Shown piece by piece: positions 7,837 to 15,244 of a stretch of 64,000 nt of DNA (positions are counted from its first letter, which is position 1; each line of letters opens with the position of its first letter). Where the stretch lies: positions 3,670,501 through 3,734,500 of the forward strand of contig NZ_AP027149.1 in the NCBI RefSeq assembly GCF_027925445.1, given 5' to 3'. Made by a program: the position numbers and the translations under genes. The stretch is from Methylocystis bryophila (GTDB lineage: Bacteria > Pseudomonadota > Alphaproteobacteria > Rhizobiales > Beijerinckiaceae). The notes beneath the pieces are model-generated. The model worked only from the letters and a program-made list of their open reading frames with translations, was not told where the DNA came from and made no database searches.

Positions 7837-9642
7837 TCAAGCCTTGCTGAACGTCTTGCGCAGATTGTCCCAGAGCTCGAACTTCTGGCCGGCGCGCTTG
7901 TAGATGATCCATTGCTGAGTGACCGACAACAGATTGTTCCAAGTCCAGTAGATGACGAGGCCGGAAGCGAAGCTGCCCATGGTGAAGGTGAAGATCACCG
8001 GCATCCACGAGAACATGCTCTTTTGGATCTCGTCTGTCGGCTCCGGGTTCATCTTCATCTGCAGCCACATCGTCACGCCCATCAGCATCGGCCAGATGCC
8101 GAGCACGAGATAGGGGCCGAAGAGCGCAACCTTGGTCGGATCCCAATGAATGAGACCGAAGGCCGTGAAGATGTTGGTCGGGTCGGGCGCCGAGAGATCC
8201 CTGATCCAGCCGAAGAAGGGCGCCTGGCGCATCTCGATCGTGACGACGAGCACCTTGTAGAGCGAGAAGAACACCGGGATCTGCAACAAGAGCGGGATGC
8301 AGCCGCCGAGCGGATTGATCTTCTCGCGCTTATAGAGCTCCATCTGCTCTTGGTTGAATTTCTGCTTGTCGTCGCCGTATTGCTCCTTCAACGCCGCGAT
8401 CTTGGGCTGGATGGACTTGATCTTCGCCATCGACTTGTAGCTCGCATTGGCGATCGGCAGAAAGGCGAGCTTGACGACCACCGTCACGGCGAGAATGGCG
8501 AGGCCGAAGTTGCCGAGGATTCTGTAGAGGAAGTCGATCAGCCGGAACATCGGCCGCGTGATGAAGTAGAACCATCCCCAGTCGATCAGGCGGTCGAAGC
8601 CCTTGAGATTGTCGTTCTTCTCGTATGAATCGAGAACGTCGACCTCCTTCGCGCCAGCGAAAACGTGGAGTTGCGTCGTTTGGGTCTTGCCGGGCTCGAT
8701 CGTCTTGGGCTCGGCGGAGGCCACCTGGGCGTCATAGACCTTTTGCGCGAGCGTCGACGCCGAATAGCGCACGTCGATCAAAGCGTCGGGATCGGGAGCG
8801 GTCACAACGCCCCAATATTTGTCGGTGAAGCCCGCCCAGCCGCCCTTTCCTCTGAAGGTCCGCTTGTCGGCGTCGGTTTCCTTCTCGACTTTGTCGTATT
8901 TCCACTCCTGCGTGCCTTGATCGCCGATGACGCCGATGAAACCCTCATGCAGCGCGGCATAGCCCGAGCCCTTAGGCGTGCCGACGCGCGTCACGCGCGA
9001 ATAGGGAAAGAGCTGGACGGCCTTGTCGTCCGCATTCTCCACGCTGTCCTCGATCGTGAACATATATTCGTCATCGACCGAGATCTTGCGCTTGAAGCGC
9101 AGCCCGTGGCCATTGTCGAAGGCGAGCGTGACCGGCTGGCTCGCCGTGAGCTTGTCGTGATCGGCGGTCCAGAGCGTCTCCGTGTCGGGAATGACGGGCG
9201 CGTTCGCGACCTGCAGCGAGAAGAAGCCCGAATCCACGAAATAGGGCTCCTCGGTATTCTCGGGCGAAAGCAGCACGATGATGGGGCTATTGGGCTCCAC
9301 CGTCTGACGATAATTCTTGAGCGAGAGATCGTCGATGCGCGCGCCCTTGAGCGCGATCGAGCCCTTCAGCGAGCGCGTGTCGATCGCAATGCGCGGACTC
9401 TCGGCGAGCGCCGCCTCGCGCGGCTTGACCGCCGCCGTCGCGCCAGCGCCGGCGGGCGCGGCGACGGAAGGCGCCGTCTTCGTCGCGGCGCCGAGCTTCG
9501 GAAGCTTCGCCTCTTTCGCCTGCTGCGCTTCGATCTGGCGCTGCTTTTGCACCTGCGGCTGGAGATAGAAATGGTCGTAGAGGCCGATGAAGATCATCGA
9601 CAGAGCAATGGCCAGAAGCCAGTTCTTATTATGTTGCGTCAT
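7837..9642 (-). CDS. yidC: Membrane protein insertase YidC
   Basis: Inserts and folds inner-membrane proteins alone or with SecYEG. The 601 residues show the Gram-negative layout: an N-terminal membrane anchor (NWLLAIALSMIFIGLYDHF), a linker rich in Ala/Lys, a large periplasmic domain (about 80-350) and the conserved five-helix insertase domain (about 360-585) with GNFGLAILAVTVVVK, the cytoplasmic loop KEQYGDDKQKF, and GCIPLLLQIPVFFSLY. The ATG overlaps the rnpA stop (ATGA). The small yidD gene that often sits between rnpA and yidC is absent here. Confidence 0.98.
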   Translation of the reverse strand: MTQHNKNWLLAIALSMIFIGLYDHFYLQPQVQKQRQIEAQQAKEAKLPKLGAATKTAPSVAAPAGAGATAAVKPREAALAESPRIAIDTRSLKGSIALKGARIDDLSLKNYRQTVEPNSPIIVLLSPENTEEPYFVDSGFFSLQVANAPVIPDTETLWTADHDKLTASQPVTLAFDNGHGLRFKRKISVDDEYMFTIEDSVENADDKAVQLFPYSRVTRVGTPKGSGYAALHEGFIGVIGDQGTQEWKYDKVEKETDADKRTFRGKGGWAGFTDKYWGVVTAPDPDALIDVRYSASTLAQKVYDAQVASAEPKTIEPGKTQTTQLHVFAGAKEVDVLDSYEKNDNLKGFDRLIDWGWFYFITRPMFRLIDFLYRILGNFGLAILAVTVVVKLAFLPIANASYKSMAKIKSIQPKIAALKEQYGDDKQKFNQEQMELYKREKINPLGGCIPLLLQIPVFFSLYKVLVVTIEMRQAPFFGWIRDLSAPDPTNIFTAFGLIHWDPTKVALFGPYLVLGIWPMLMGVTMWLQMKMNPEPTDEIQKSMFSWMPVIFTFTMGSFASGLVIYWTWNNLLSVTQQWIIYKRAGQKFELWDNLRKTFSKA

Positions 9643-10043
9643 GGCTTCTTCGAGGCCTGGTGCGGAAGGGGTTTCGTGCGGTCGGAAGAGAGGCGGCGGA
9701 AGGTTTGCGCCATCTGCGCCTCGAGAGCGGAGAAAGGCGCCGTGAGCGCCTCGCGGCGGGCGACAAGGACGTAGTCGTAGCCTTGCGCTGCCGCAAGGGC
9801 CCCCGAAAGGCGCAAAGCCTCCTTCAGCCGGCGGCGGATGCGGTTGCGGCCGACGGCTTTGGCGACGCGCTTCGTCACAGTGACGCCGAATCGCGGCTCG
9901 TCCGACGCATCCTCGCGCGCGGCCATCTGCAGCTTGAAGGCCCGCGAGGAACGCGAGAGGCCGCTCGCCGCGGCGCGCAAAAACTCGCTGCGGCGTCGCA
10001 GTCGCGCGGGAGGGCTTTTCTTGGGCTGAACGGCCTGCGTCAT
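9639..10043 (-). CDS. rnpA: Ribonuclease P protein component RnpA
   Basis: The protein subunit of RNase P, which helps the catalytic RNA bind and mature the 5' ends of tRNA precursors. It has the basic N-terminus RLRRRSEFLRAA, the FGVTVTKRVAKAVGRNRIRRRLKEALR signature containing the RNR motif (given here only as a landmark near residues 55-80), and the central beta-sheet ending YDYVLVARREAL. The length of 134 residues is normal. The gene sits between rpmH and yidC as in most bacteria and overlaps yidC by 4 bases. A CCCTCTCC-type repeat lies between rpmH and this gene. Confidence 0.95.
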   Translation of the reverse strand: MTQAVQPKKSPPARLRRRSEFLRAAASGLSRSSRAFKLQMAAREDASDEPRFGVTVTKRVAKAVGRNRIRRRLKEALRLSGALAAAQGYDYVLVARREALTAPFSALEAQMAQTFRRLSSDRTKPLPHQASKKP

Positions 10044-10078
10044 CTCGGTCCGAGTCCCAGCGGCGCGTTCGATCCTGC

Positions 10079-10120
10079 GCCCCCTCTCCCGCTTGCGGGA
10101 AGAAGGCAGGAGTGAGAGGG
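10079..10120. repeat. CCCTCTCC-type inverted repeat (type D), copy D1
   Basis: CCCCTCTCCCGC and GCGGGA form a short stem around TT, followed by a second GAGAGGG. It belongs to the same sequence family as the elements at 46.5 and 57.3 kb. It lies between rpmH and rnpA and may attenuate or stabilise the shared transcript. Confidence 0.6.
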
Positions 10121-10221
10121 CTGGGAGCTCAAGCGCCCAGAGGCGCTTCGGATCAGTCCGGCCGCTTTGCCCGGCCTCTCACCTTAATTTTCTCCCCGCA
10201 AAAGCGGAGGAGACGGGATGC

Positions 10222-10356
10222 TTACGCCGAGAGACGCTTGCGGCCACGGGCGCGGCGGGCGGCCACGACCCTACGGCCGCCGACTGTCTTCATCCGCGCC
10301 CGGAAACCGTGGCGGCGCTTGCGGACGAGCTTGCTGGGCTGGTAGGTTCTCTTCAC
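10222..10356 (-). CDS. rpmH: 50S ribosomal protein L34
   Basis: A 44-residue basic ribosomal protein, KRTYQPSKLVRKRRHGF at the N-terminus and RARGRKRLSA at the C-terminus, matching L34 over its whole length. It starts at a GTG (10354-10356) with GGAG 7 bases upstream. A longer in-frame extension to 10476 exists but is not part of the family and lacks such a ribosome site. It is the first gene of the rnpA-yidC-engB group. In many bacteria this group is next to oriC and dnaA, but no dnaA is visible in this window. Confidence 0.97.
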   Translation of the reverse strand: MKRTYQPSKLVRKRRHGFRARMKTVGGRRVVAARRARGRKRLSA

Positions 10357-10952
10357 TTTTGTTCTCCGCTCGCGACGCAGCTTCCGCCGGCCGCCGGTGT
10401 CCCGCGCAGCGAAACGCCAGGACTTCATTGCGAAGCCCGCCGAATGCGCAGCGAAATTTTCCGTTTCGCGCTGCAAAATGCGCGCGTAAAGAGGCCGGCG
10501 CCGCCCCTTTCGGAGCGACGCCGCCGCCGCGCATATAGGGGGAGAGACCGGCGTTAGTCAATCACGCGGTGGCCGGCGCCACGCCAGCAGGCTCACGCCG
10601 GCGGACACGCCGCAGACCAGGCGGCTTTGGCCAGAGTATTCTTTTGAGATGGAGCGCGCTCAATCAGTATGCACGAGCGCTTCCGATTGCAAAAGTCTGA
10701 GATTTCTCGCGAAATCGATTTTGCGGGACGAGACGCGTCAAAATTTTGCCTCTTGCTCCTGTTCTCGTCCGAAGGGCTGGGACTTCGCGGAAAGCGCTGG
10801 CGCCCGGCCGGCCCCATCGCTTGGAGCGCGTTGCGAAACAAGGGGCGCCGGTTTTTCGCATGAAGCGCGCTCCGATTTTTCAAAACCGGTCACGTTTTCT
10901 GCGTCCGGACGACGGCGCCTGAACGCAATGTGATCTGGAGCAAGTCCCGCAA
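10357..10952. other. Divergent intergenic region with repeat remnants
   Basis: It holds the rpmH promoter side (10357-10560, GC-rich, no clear hexamers). A degenerate type E repeat follows around 10672-10722 (GAGCGCTTCCGATTGCAAAAGTCTGA and inverted partner ATTTCTCGCG; the full motif is broken up here by position). Type A copy A2 lies next to the hydroxylase gene. I see no gene. Confidence 0.5.
10822..10939 (+). repeat. Palindromic element type A, copy A2 (degenerate)
   Basis: It has the same order as A1: GGAGCGCGTTGCGAAAC...TTTTTCGCATGAAGCGCGCTCC (10823-10873, imperfect stem), then CACGTTTTCTGCG and a second imperfect palindrome ending CGCCTGAACGCAATGTGATC (to about 10935). It ends with CTGGAGCAA, so its last bases may act as the GGAG before the hydroxylase start at 10953. 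Confidence 0.75.
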
Positions 10953-11858
10953 ATGATCCAGTTTCTCACAGCCCACCCCCAGCTTCTGCTTTTCGTGCGC
11001 ACGCTGTTTCAGTCGGTTTGGATGCTGGTCGTCCTCACGATCATCTTTGCGCCGTTCGAAGTCTTTTGCGCCGAACGCAGGACGAAGTTCTTCTATCCTG
11101 GTTTCGCGGTTGATCTCGGCTGGTATTTTTTGAACGCGCTTGCGATCGCCTTCGTGCTGGCGCCGCCTATGCTGCTGATCGTCAAGGCGACGCATGCGCT
11201 GCTGCCCTCCGCTCTGACCGGCTTTGGCGCCCACCTGCCCCTGTGGCTGCGCATGATCGCGGCGATGGTCGTGGGCGAGATCGGCTTCTATTGGGGCCAT
11301 CGCTGGAGTCACGAGATCCCCTTCCTATGGCGATTCCATGCGGTGCATCACAGCGCCCGGCATGTCGGCTTTCTCGTCAACACGCGCGCGCATCCGGTCG
11401 ATCTCATCTTCACGAGGGTTTGCGGTTTCACCCTGCTCTTTGCGACCGGCCTCGGCGACGCGGCGGGATCGAAACCCGGCCTTGTCGTTGCGGCGATTCT
11501 CTTTATCGGCTCCGTCTGGAGTTATTTCGTCCACGCCAATATTCGCGTGCGGCTCGGCCCCTTCGAGGAGGTCTTGTCCAGCCCATTCTTTCATCATTGG
11601 CATCACACCAAGCTCGACCATAAGGACCACAATTATGCGTCGATGTTGCCGGTGATGGATCGGGTTTTCGGCACCTTCTACTCGCCGAAGCATTGGCCCG
11701 CGGAATATGGGATTGAAGCGGAAATGGCGGAGAGCCTTCCCGCGCAGCTTTTCGATCCGCTGCTGGCGAGACGCGACGACCAAGCCGCGGATGTCCGTGC
11801 CGTGACGCAGCAAGAGCGATCAGCGACGCCGCTGGGAGGACGGGAACAGGCTGGATAG
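10953..11858 (+). CDS. Fatty acid hydroxylase / sterol desaturase superfamily membrane di-iron enzyme
   Basis: A 301-residue integral membrane protein with the superfamily's eight-histidine di-iron set: HRWSH (HX3H), HAVHH (HX2HH), a further NTRAHPVD histidine, and the C-terminal HHWHH. About four to five membrane helices surround these, in the order expected for the ERG3/ERG25/CrtZ superfamily. It probably hydroxylates or desaturates a lipid substrate such as a fatty acid, sterol or hopanoid; the sequence does not tell which. It is monocistronic: repeat A2 ends just upstream and B3 begins 45 bases downstream. The ATG start is supported only by a distant GGAG supplied by the repeat. Confidence 0.9.
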   Translation: MIQFLTAHPQLLLFVRTLFQSVWMLVVLTIIFAPFEVFCAERRTKFFYPGFAVDLGWYFLNALAIAFVLAPPMLLIVKATHALLPSALTGFGAHLPLWLRMIAAMVVGEIGFYWGHRWSHEIPFLWRFHAVHHSARHVGFLVNTRAHPVDLIFTRVCGFTLLFATGLGDAAGSKPGLVVAAILFIGSVWSYFVHANIRVRLGPFEEVLSSPFFHHWHHTKLDHKDHNYASMLPVMDRVFGTFYSPKHWPAEYGIEAEMAESLPAQLFDPLLARRDDQAADVRAVTQQERSATPLGGREQAG

Positions 11859-11903
11859 CGCATGCCGTTTTCGCAGCCGCTGCGCAAAAGTGAAGGCTGC
11901 TCA

Positions 11904-12021
11904 TAGAGCGCGTCCCGATCGCGTAAAATCACGCGATCGAGTAGGACTCAGCGCCAAATCAAAAACTTCGAGCATGCCCTGAGCGGAATGCGGCTTCGCG
12001 CATTTCCATATCATGCTTTAG
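11904..12021 (+). repeat. Palindromic element type B, copy B3
   Basis: AGAGCGCGTCCCG leads into stem arms GATCGCGT (11917-11924) and ACGCGATC (11931-11938) with loop AAAATC, then AGGACTCAGCGCC. A degraded second hairpin follows (GAGCATGCC ... CATATCATGCTTTAG). It is joined directly to A3, so the two families form one mosaic block behind the hydroxylase gene. Confidence 0.8.
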
Positions 12022-12178
12022 ATGACGCTGGGTTCAGACGGAATCGCCTGAACCCAGCGTGATCGATTCTTTAAATCGGGAGCGCGATCTGTGCGAAAAA
12101 CCGGTTTCCGCTTTCCTTTGAAATCGACCGCATATTTTGCATTCAGGCGTTTCCGCCTGAATGCGGCATTGATCTGAA
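12022..12178 (+). repeat. Palindromic element type A, copy A3 with an extra hairpin
   Basis: It begins with a 16-bp inverted repeat (12025-12040 with 12045-12060, one mismatch, loop GAAT) containing GGGTTCAG. Next comes the A-type GGGAGCGCGAT...GAAAAACCGG segment, then a perfect 11-bp hairpin GCATTCAGGCG (12139-12149) with CGCCTGAATGC (12154-12164). Where A4 has GCGTT/AACGC, this copy has GCATT/AATGC, so both sides of the stem changed together. Confidence 0.8.
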
Positions 12179-12221
12179 TTCGAGTAAACGCCGCTTCGAG
12201 CGTCCCGAATCGGCGCTCTTC

Positions 12222-12959
12222 TTACGCTTGGCCGCGAGCGCGACGCAGGCGGGCGTAGCCCAGCCCGAGGAGGCCGAGAACCGCCAGGGGGCCGGTCGCC
12301 GGACCGGGTCCGGGCGCAGACGACGTCAAAGAGACGTCGGTGAGCAGCGCGAAGGGCGGCTCACCGGGGCTCGGGCCACCTTGCGCGATGAACGAAAGCA
12401 GCTCGCTCGTCGACGTCGCGGTGAAGGTGTAGCTTTCCGTCTGCCAGCCCGAGAAGCCTTGACTTGCAACGCTGTAATTGGGCGTCGAGGCCGAGGAGCC
12501 GCCGAGACTGAAGTTCCACTGGTTCGTGGTGTCGCCGGTGTAGCCGAACTGCTGACCGAAGGCGTAGTCGAATGTCAGGGTGTATTGATTCCCGACGGTG
12601 AGACCGGAGATATTCTGCGTCAGCGCGCCGACGTTTAGAACGCCGTCCATGGCCACGAAGTTGTGCCCGGAGACGGAAGCCCCGTTCCAAGTGCTGCTCC
12701 CGCCATTGGACTGCGTCCAAAGGGACACGGGGCCAGACTGGCCGACGACGCTGGTGGCGCCATTGTTGAAGACAAAAGCGTAGCTGCCGCCGGTGTTGGG
12801 GTCGGGAACGCTCCAGCCCGTCGCGTTCGTGTTGTAGCCGAGCTGCCCAAGACCAGCCGTCAGCTGCGAGAAGTCGCCATTGGTGATAAACTCGGTGGCG
12901 TGGGCCGAGCCGCCGAACGCCAAAGTGGCGGCGGCGATAGCAAGCCAAGAGATGCGCAT
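12222..12959 (-). CDS. Exported protein with PEP-CTERM-like sorting tail
   Basis: A 245-residue protein with a signal peptide (MRISWLAIAAATLAFGGSAHA) and a mature domain beginning EFITNGDFS. The repeated FTATSTSELLSFIAQGG and DVSLTS elements resemble DUF642/carbohydrate-binding-like jelly-roll domains common in PEP-CTERM proteins. The C-terminus is a Pro/Gly linker, a hydrophobic helix PLAVLGLLGLGYA and a basic cluster RLRRARGQA, the three-part layout of exosortase or archaeosortase substrates. The classic PEP residues are not present. AGGAG lies 8 bases before the ATG at 12959, so the longer frame to 13019 is not used. No exosortase is in the window. Probably surface- or extracellular-matrix-associated. 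Confidence 0.8.
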   Translation of the reverse strand: MRISWLAIAAATLAFGGSAHATEFITNGDFSQLTAGLGQLGYNTNATGWSVPDPNTGGSYAFVFNNGATSVVGQSGPVSLWTQSNGGSSTWNGASVSGHNFVAMDGVLNVGALTQNISGLTVGNQYTLTFDYAFGQQFGYTGDTTNQWNFSLGGSSASTPNYSVASQGFSGWQTESYTFTATSTSELLSFIAQGGPSPGEPPFALLTDVSLTSSAPGPGPATGPLAVLGLLGLGYARLRRARGQA

Positions 12960-13091
12960 GGTTAGTGCTCCTATTGCCGTGAGAAGCGCGAGCGCTAATC
13001 GCTGGCGCGGCTCAGACAAGCTTAAACACTATCATCAAGAAATATGGCGCAGAAGGTTCGCGAAACGTGTTGAAGTGGTTTTCATACATGG

Positions 13092-13110
13092 TGTGACATT
13101 TTTGCCACAG
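13092..13110. promoter_or_regulatory. Operator-like near-palindrome, copy 1
   Basis: TGTGACATTTTTGCCACAG with arms TGTGRCA/TGYCACA. An identical 19-mer occurs at 14377-14395. It lies about 130 bases upstream of the start of the 12222-12959 gene, a plausible site for a regulator or enhancer-binding protein. The binding factor is unknown. Confidence 0.5.
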
Positions 13111-13241
13111 CCGGGGATCCAATGACAACAATGATTTGCTAATCTCGAGTCTATCTTCACGCTTCGGGCGGGCAGTGGAAACCGCCGCCCCCGGGGGGGC
13201 GCCGGTTCAATGCGTCAGCGCCTCGCGCGTGACGAGAGATC

Positions 13242-13883
13242 TCAGGCGCGACGGGCGCGCGCATAGAAGCCGGCAAGCGCCAGCGCGGCAAGACCGGCGA
13301 GGCCAACGCCGGGAACCGGAGCCGGAGCGGAAAAGTCGTAGAAGGCCGCCGTGAAGCCGGTGTTCGAGCCGTCGAGGTTCTGGCTGTCGAAGACGGCATT
13401 CACAAAGAAATTCTGACCCGACGACAGGGAAACGCCCGTCGGAGCAAAGAATTCCACCGTGTTCGGCCCCACGAACACTTCACTCCACGCGACCGAATTG
13501 CCATGCGAGTCGTAAGACTCGAACCGCGTATACTCGTTGTATCCGCCCGTGGACGGCGACGCCGTCTGGTCGATCACCGGCGCAGGAACGTTGAGGAAAG
13601 TGACGGCGAAGGCATTGGCGGAAGTGGCTGCGGTGTAGGTCGCGTCGCCGGTGCCGAGCCCCGGAACGCCCCAAGCGGGGCTGCCGGCAGGCACCGTCAC
13701 CGGATTGCTCACGCCATTGGTCGTGCTCCAAACCCAGCTGTTCCCTTGATTGTCCGAGCCGCTATTGCCGCCGCCCGCGCTGGACGAAAAGGCTGTGCCC
13801 GGGACGAGCGTAAGGCCGGCGAAAGCCGGCGTGGCAAACGCAAAAGTTGCCGCCGCTGCGACGGCAAACCGAGATAGGCGCAT
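13242..13883 (-). CDS. Exported protein with PEP-CTERM-like sorting tail
   Basis: A 213-residue protein with a signal peptide (MRLSRFAVAAAATFAFATPAFA), a Gly/Ser/Asn-rich mature domain with beta-type segments (NTVEFFAPTGVSLSSGQ) and a tail PAPVPGVGLAGLAALALAGFYARARRA: proline motif, hydrophobic helix, then a basic end. The tail is very like those of the gene at 41907 and, less so, of 12222. GGAG lies 8 bases before the ATG. Function is not recognised; by analogy with PEP-CTERM proteins it is likely to be sorted to the outer surface by an exosortase encoded elsewhere. The two neighbouring tail-bearing genes are on the same strand, 280 bases apart. Confidence 0.8.
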   Translation of the reverse strand: MRLSRFAVAAAATFAFATPAFAGLTLVPGTAFSSSAGGGNSGSDNQGNSWVWSTTNGVSNPVTVPAGSPAWGVPGLGTGDATYTAATSANAFAVTFLNVPAPVIDQTASPSTGGYNEYTRFESYDSHGNSVAWSEVFVGPNTVEFFAPTGVSLSSGQNFFVNAVFDSQNLDGSNTGFTAAFYDFSAPAPVPGVGLAGLAALALAGFYARARRA

Positions 13884-14413
13884 GTTTCGATCTCCTGAGT
13901 TTCACGAGAGCGCATGCTGGCGAAAAAACTATGCCAGAAAACGCTCGATGAACTAGGCCGGCTTCCGCCAGCGCAGCTTCAACAGCAGAACCCTGCCTAT
14001 GAGGGCTGTGATAGTCAACCAGAGCATTTTAGCAGACTTAAAGATAGTTTTAGACTGTGTCTTTGGCGCCACACCGATATTTGTGACAACACGTCATATT
14101 TAGCCGAAGGAGCATAGCTCAGACGGCGCGCGAAATACGATGATTCATGATAATAATGGCTCATTGAGCCGAGATACCTATAGAATAAAAGCATTCATGT
14201 TACGTAATACTTATGAGTTCCTTTCCAGCATAAGCGCTCCGGTTCGACCGGGGGGCGCTCGCAGCTGGCCCGTCAGCATGGCGATCGGCCGTACGTACGT
14301 GACTTGCGTAAATATCTCAAGCCTGGATTGTATTTATCCGATAGCGAGCCGTTGCCGAACGCGTTTTTTCGACAGCTGTGACATTTTTGCCACAGTAGGC
14401 GACACTGAAGCGA
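13884..14413. other. Long AT-rich upstream region
   Basis: About 500 bases between the IHF-like gene end and the exported-protein start, much poorer in GC than the flanks (for example ATGATAATAATGGC, GTTACGTAATAC). I see no gene. It contains the second copy of the TGTGACA...TGCCACAG motif. It may be an extended regulatory region or decayed DNA. Confidence 0.4.
14377..14395. promoter_or_regulatory. Operator-like near-palindrome, copy 2
   Basis: Identical to the 19-mer at 13092-13110 (TGTGACATTTTTGCCACAG). It lies just past the end of the IHF-like gene and about 490 bases upstream of the second exported-protein gene. The exact repetition in otherwise different flanks argues for selection. Confidence 0.45.
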
Positions 14414-14878
14414 TCACACGCCATTGATCCTTTCTTTCAAAGCGGTCGACGGCCTGAAGTTCAAAGCCTTGCGTCGGGGAAGCACCGCCGTCTCACCCGT
14501 GCGCGGGTTGCGACCGCGCCGCGCCGCTCTCTCGCGCGCGAAGAAGGTCCCAAATTCGTGCAGTTTTACGCATTCCTCGCCCTGCAGCAGCGCCTCGGCG
14601 ATTTCTTGCAAGACGCAATCGAGTAATCTCGTCGCCTCCCGTCGCGAGAGTTTCGGCACGCGCTTCTTGATGGCGGCTGCGATGTCGCTTCGGGTCAGAG
14701 TTTGCGAATGCGTCTTCGACGTCCCCCTCGCGTCCGCGCACGTGCCAGAAACTGCATTGTTTCGATGAGTTGGGGACGCCCGACGCTCTCGTGCGGAACA
14801 CCGGGCGCCTTCCGCGCCGGCTACAGCGAATTCCGCAAGTGTTGACAGAGTTTTGCGATGAGTATTCTCTCTAATCAT
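14414..14878 (-). CDS. IHF-alpha/HU family DNA-binding protein with repeat-derived N-terminal extension
   Basis: Residues about 60-154 form a complete HU/IHF domain: TLTRSDIAAAIKKRVPKLS, LLQGEECVKLHEFGTF, then the DNA-inserting arm with GRNPRTGE and the closing FRPSTALKERI. It is closer to IHF-alpha than to HU but diverged (VLPRRKALNF in the arm). Such proteins bend DNA in transcription, replication and recombination. About 58 residues precede the domain. No ATG, GTG or TTG lies in frame between the ATG at 14878 and the domain, so the extension is probably translated, and its first 20 codons coincide with repeat E3. A possible AAGGAG lies 14 bases upstream. It is probably a second, specialised IHF paralogue. 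Confidence 0.85.
   Translation of the reverse strand: MIRENTHRKTLSTLAEFAVAGAEGARCSARERRASPTHRNNAVSGTCADARGTSKTHSQTLTRSDIAAAIKKRVPKLSRREATRLLDCVLQEIAEALLQGEECVKLHEFGTFFARERAARRGRNPRTGETAVLPRRKALNFRPSTALKERINGV
14821..14875 (-). repeat. Palindromic element type E, copy E3, inside an open reading frame
   Basis: On the minus strand it reads TTAGAGAGAATACTCATCGC, then AAAACTCTGTCAACACTTGCGGAATTCGCT in two blocks. This is the same layout as E1 at 38602-38652 (TTTAGAGCGAATT, a GCAAAA/TTTTGCG stem, GACAG in the loop, and AATTCGCTC). It supplies the first codons of the IHF-like gene. Confidence 0.7.
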
Positions 14879-15244
14879 CTGATTTAACTCAGCTCCTTAT
14901 CGATCGAACGAATCCGTGCGAGCGGGTCACGCACTGAGCGGGAAGCGCGCTTGAGCGGCGCGCCCGTCTCGTTGCCGGCGCATAAAGGCCCGCGGCGAAC
15001 TCCTCTGAGGCGCGCAGGAATGGGCCGACCACGCCTAGCATGCAACCTACAGTTGTGCAACCAACGGCGTCGGCAAATCGCGACTTTTCGCTGTTTATTT
15101 ATAGAAACAGATATTTCTTCAACACTCCGACTCGCGCCGCAGGCAGCGCCCGCAACCCAGAGACGGCGCCATCCGCCCCATCAATCTGTTGTGTCGACGC
15201 CGGGACTCAAGAGAGGCCCCCCACCTGGCGTCCCCGAATGCGCA
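14879..15244. other. Intergenic region, no gene seen
   Basis: About 365 bases between the IHF-like start and the end of putA. It includes an AT-rich patch (TGTTTATTTATAGAAACAG near 15092) that may be part of the IHF-like promoter. No reading frame, RNA or terminator is convincing; in particular no T-tailed hairpin follows putA. Confidence 0.35.

Noticed and set aside
9000..10500. Chromosomal origin suggested by rpmH-rnpA-yidC
   Set aside because: No dnaA, no DnaA-box cluster and no gidA/parAB nearby; in many alphaproteobacteria this block is away from oriC.
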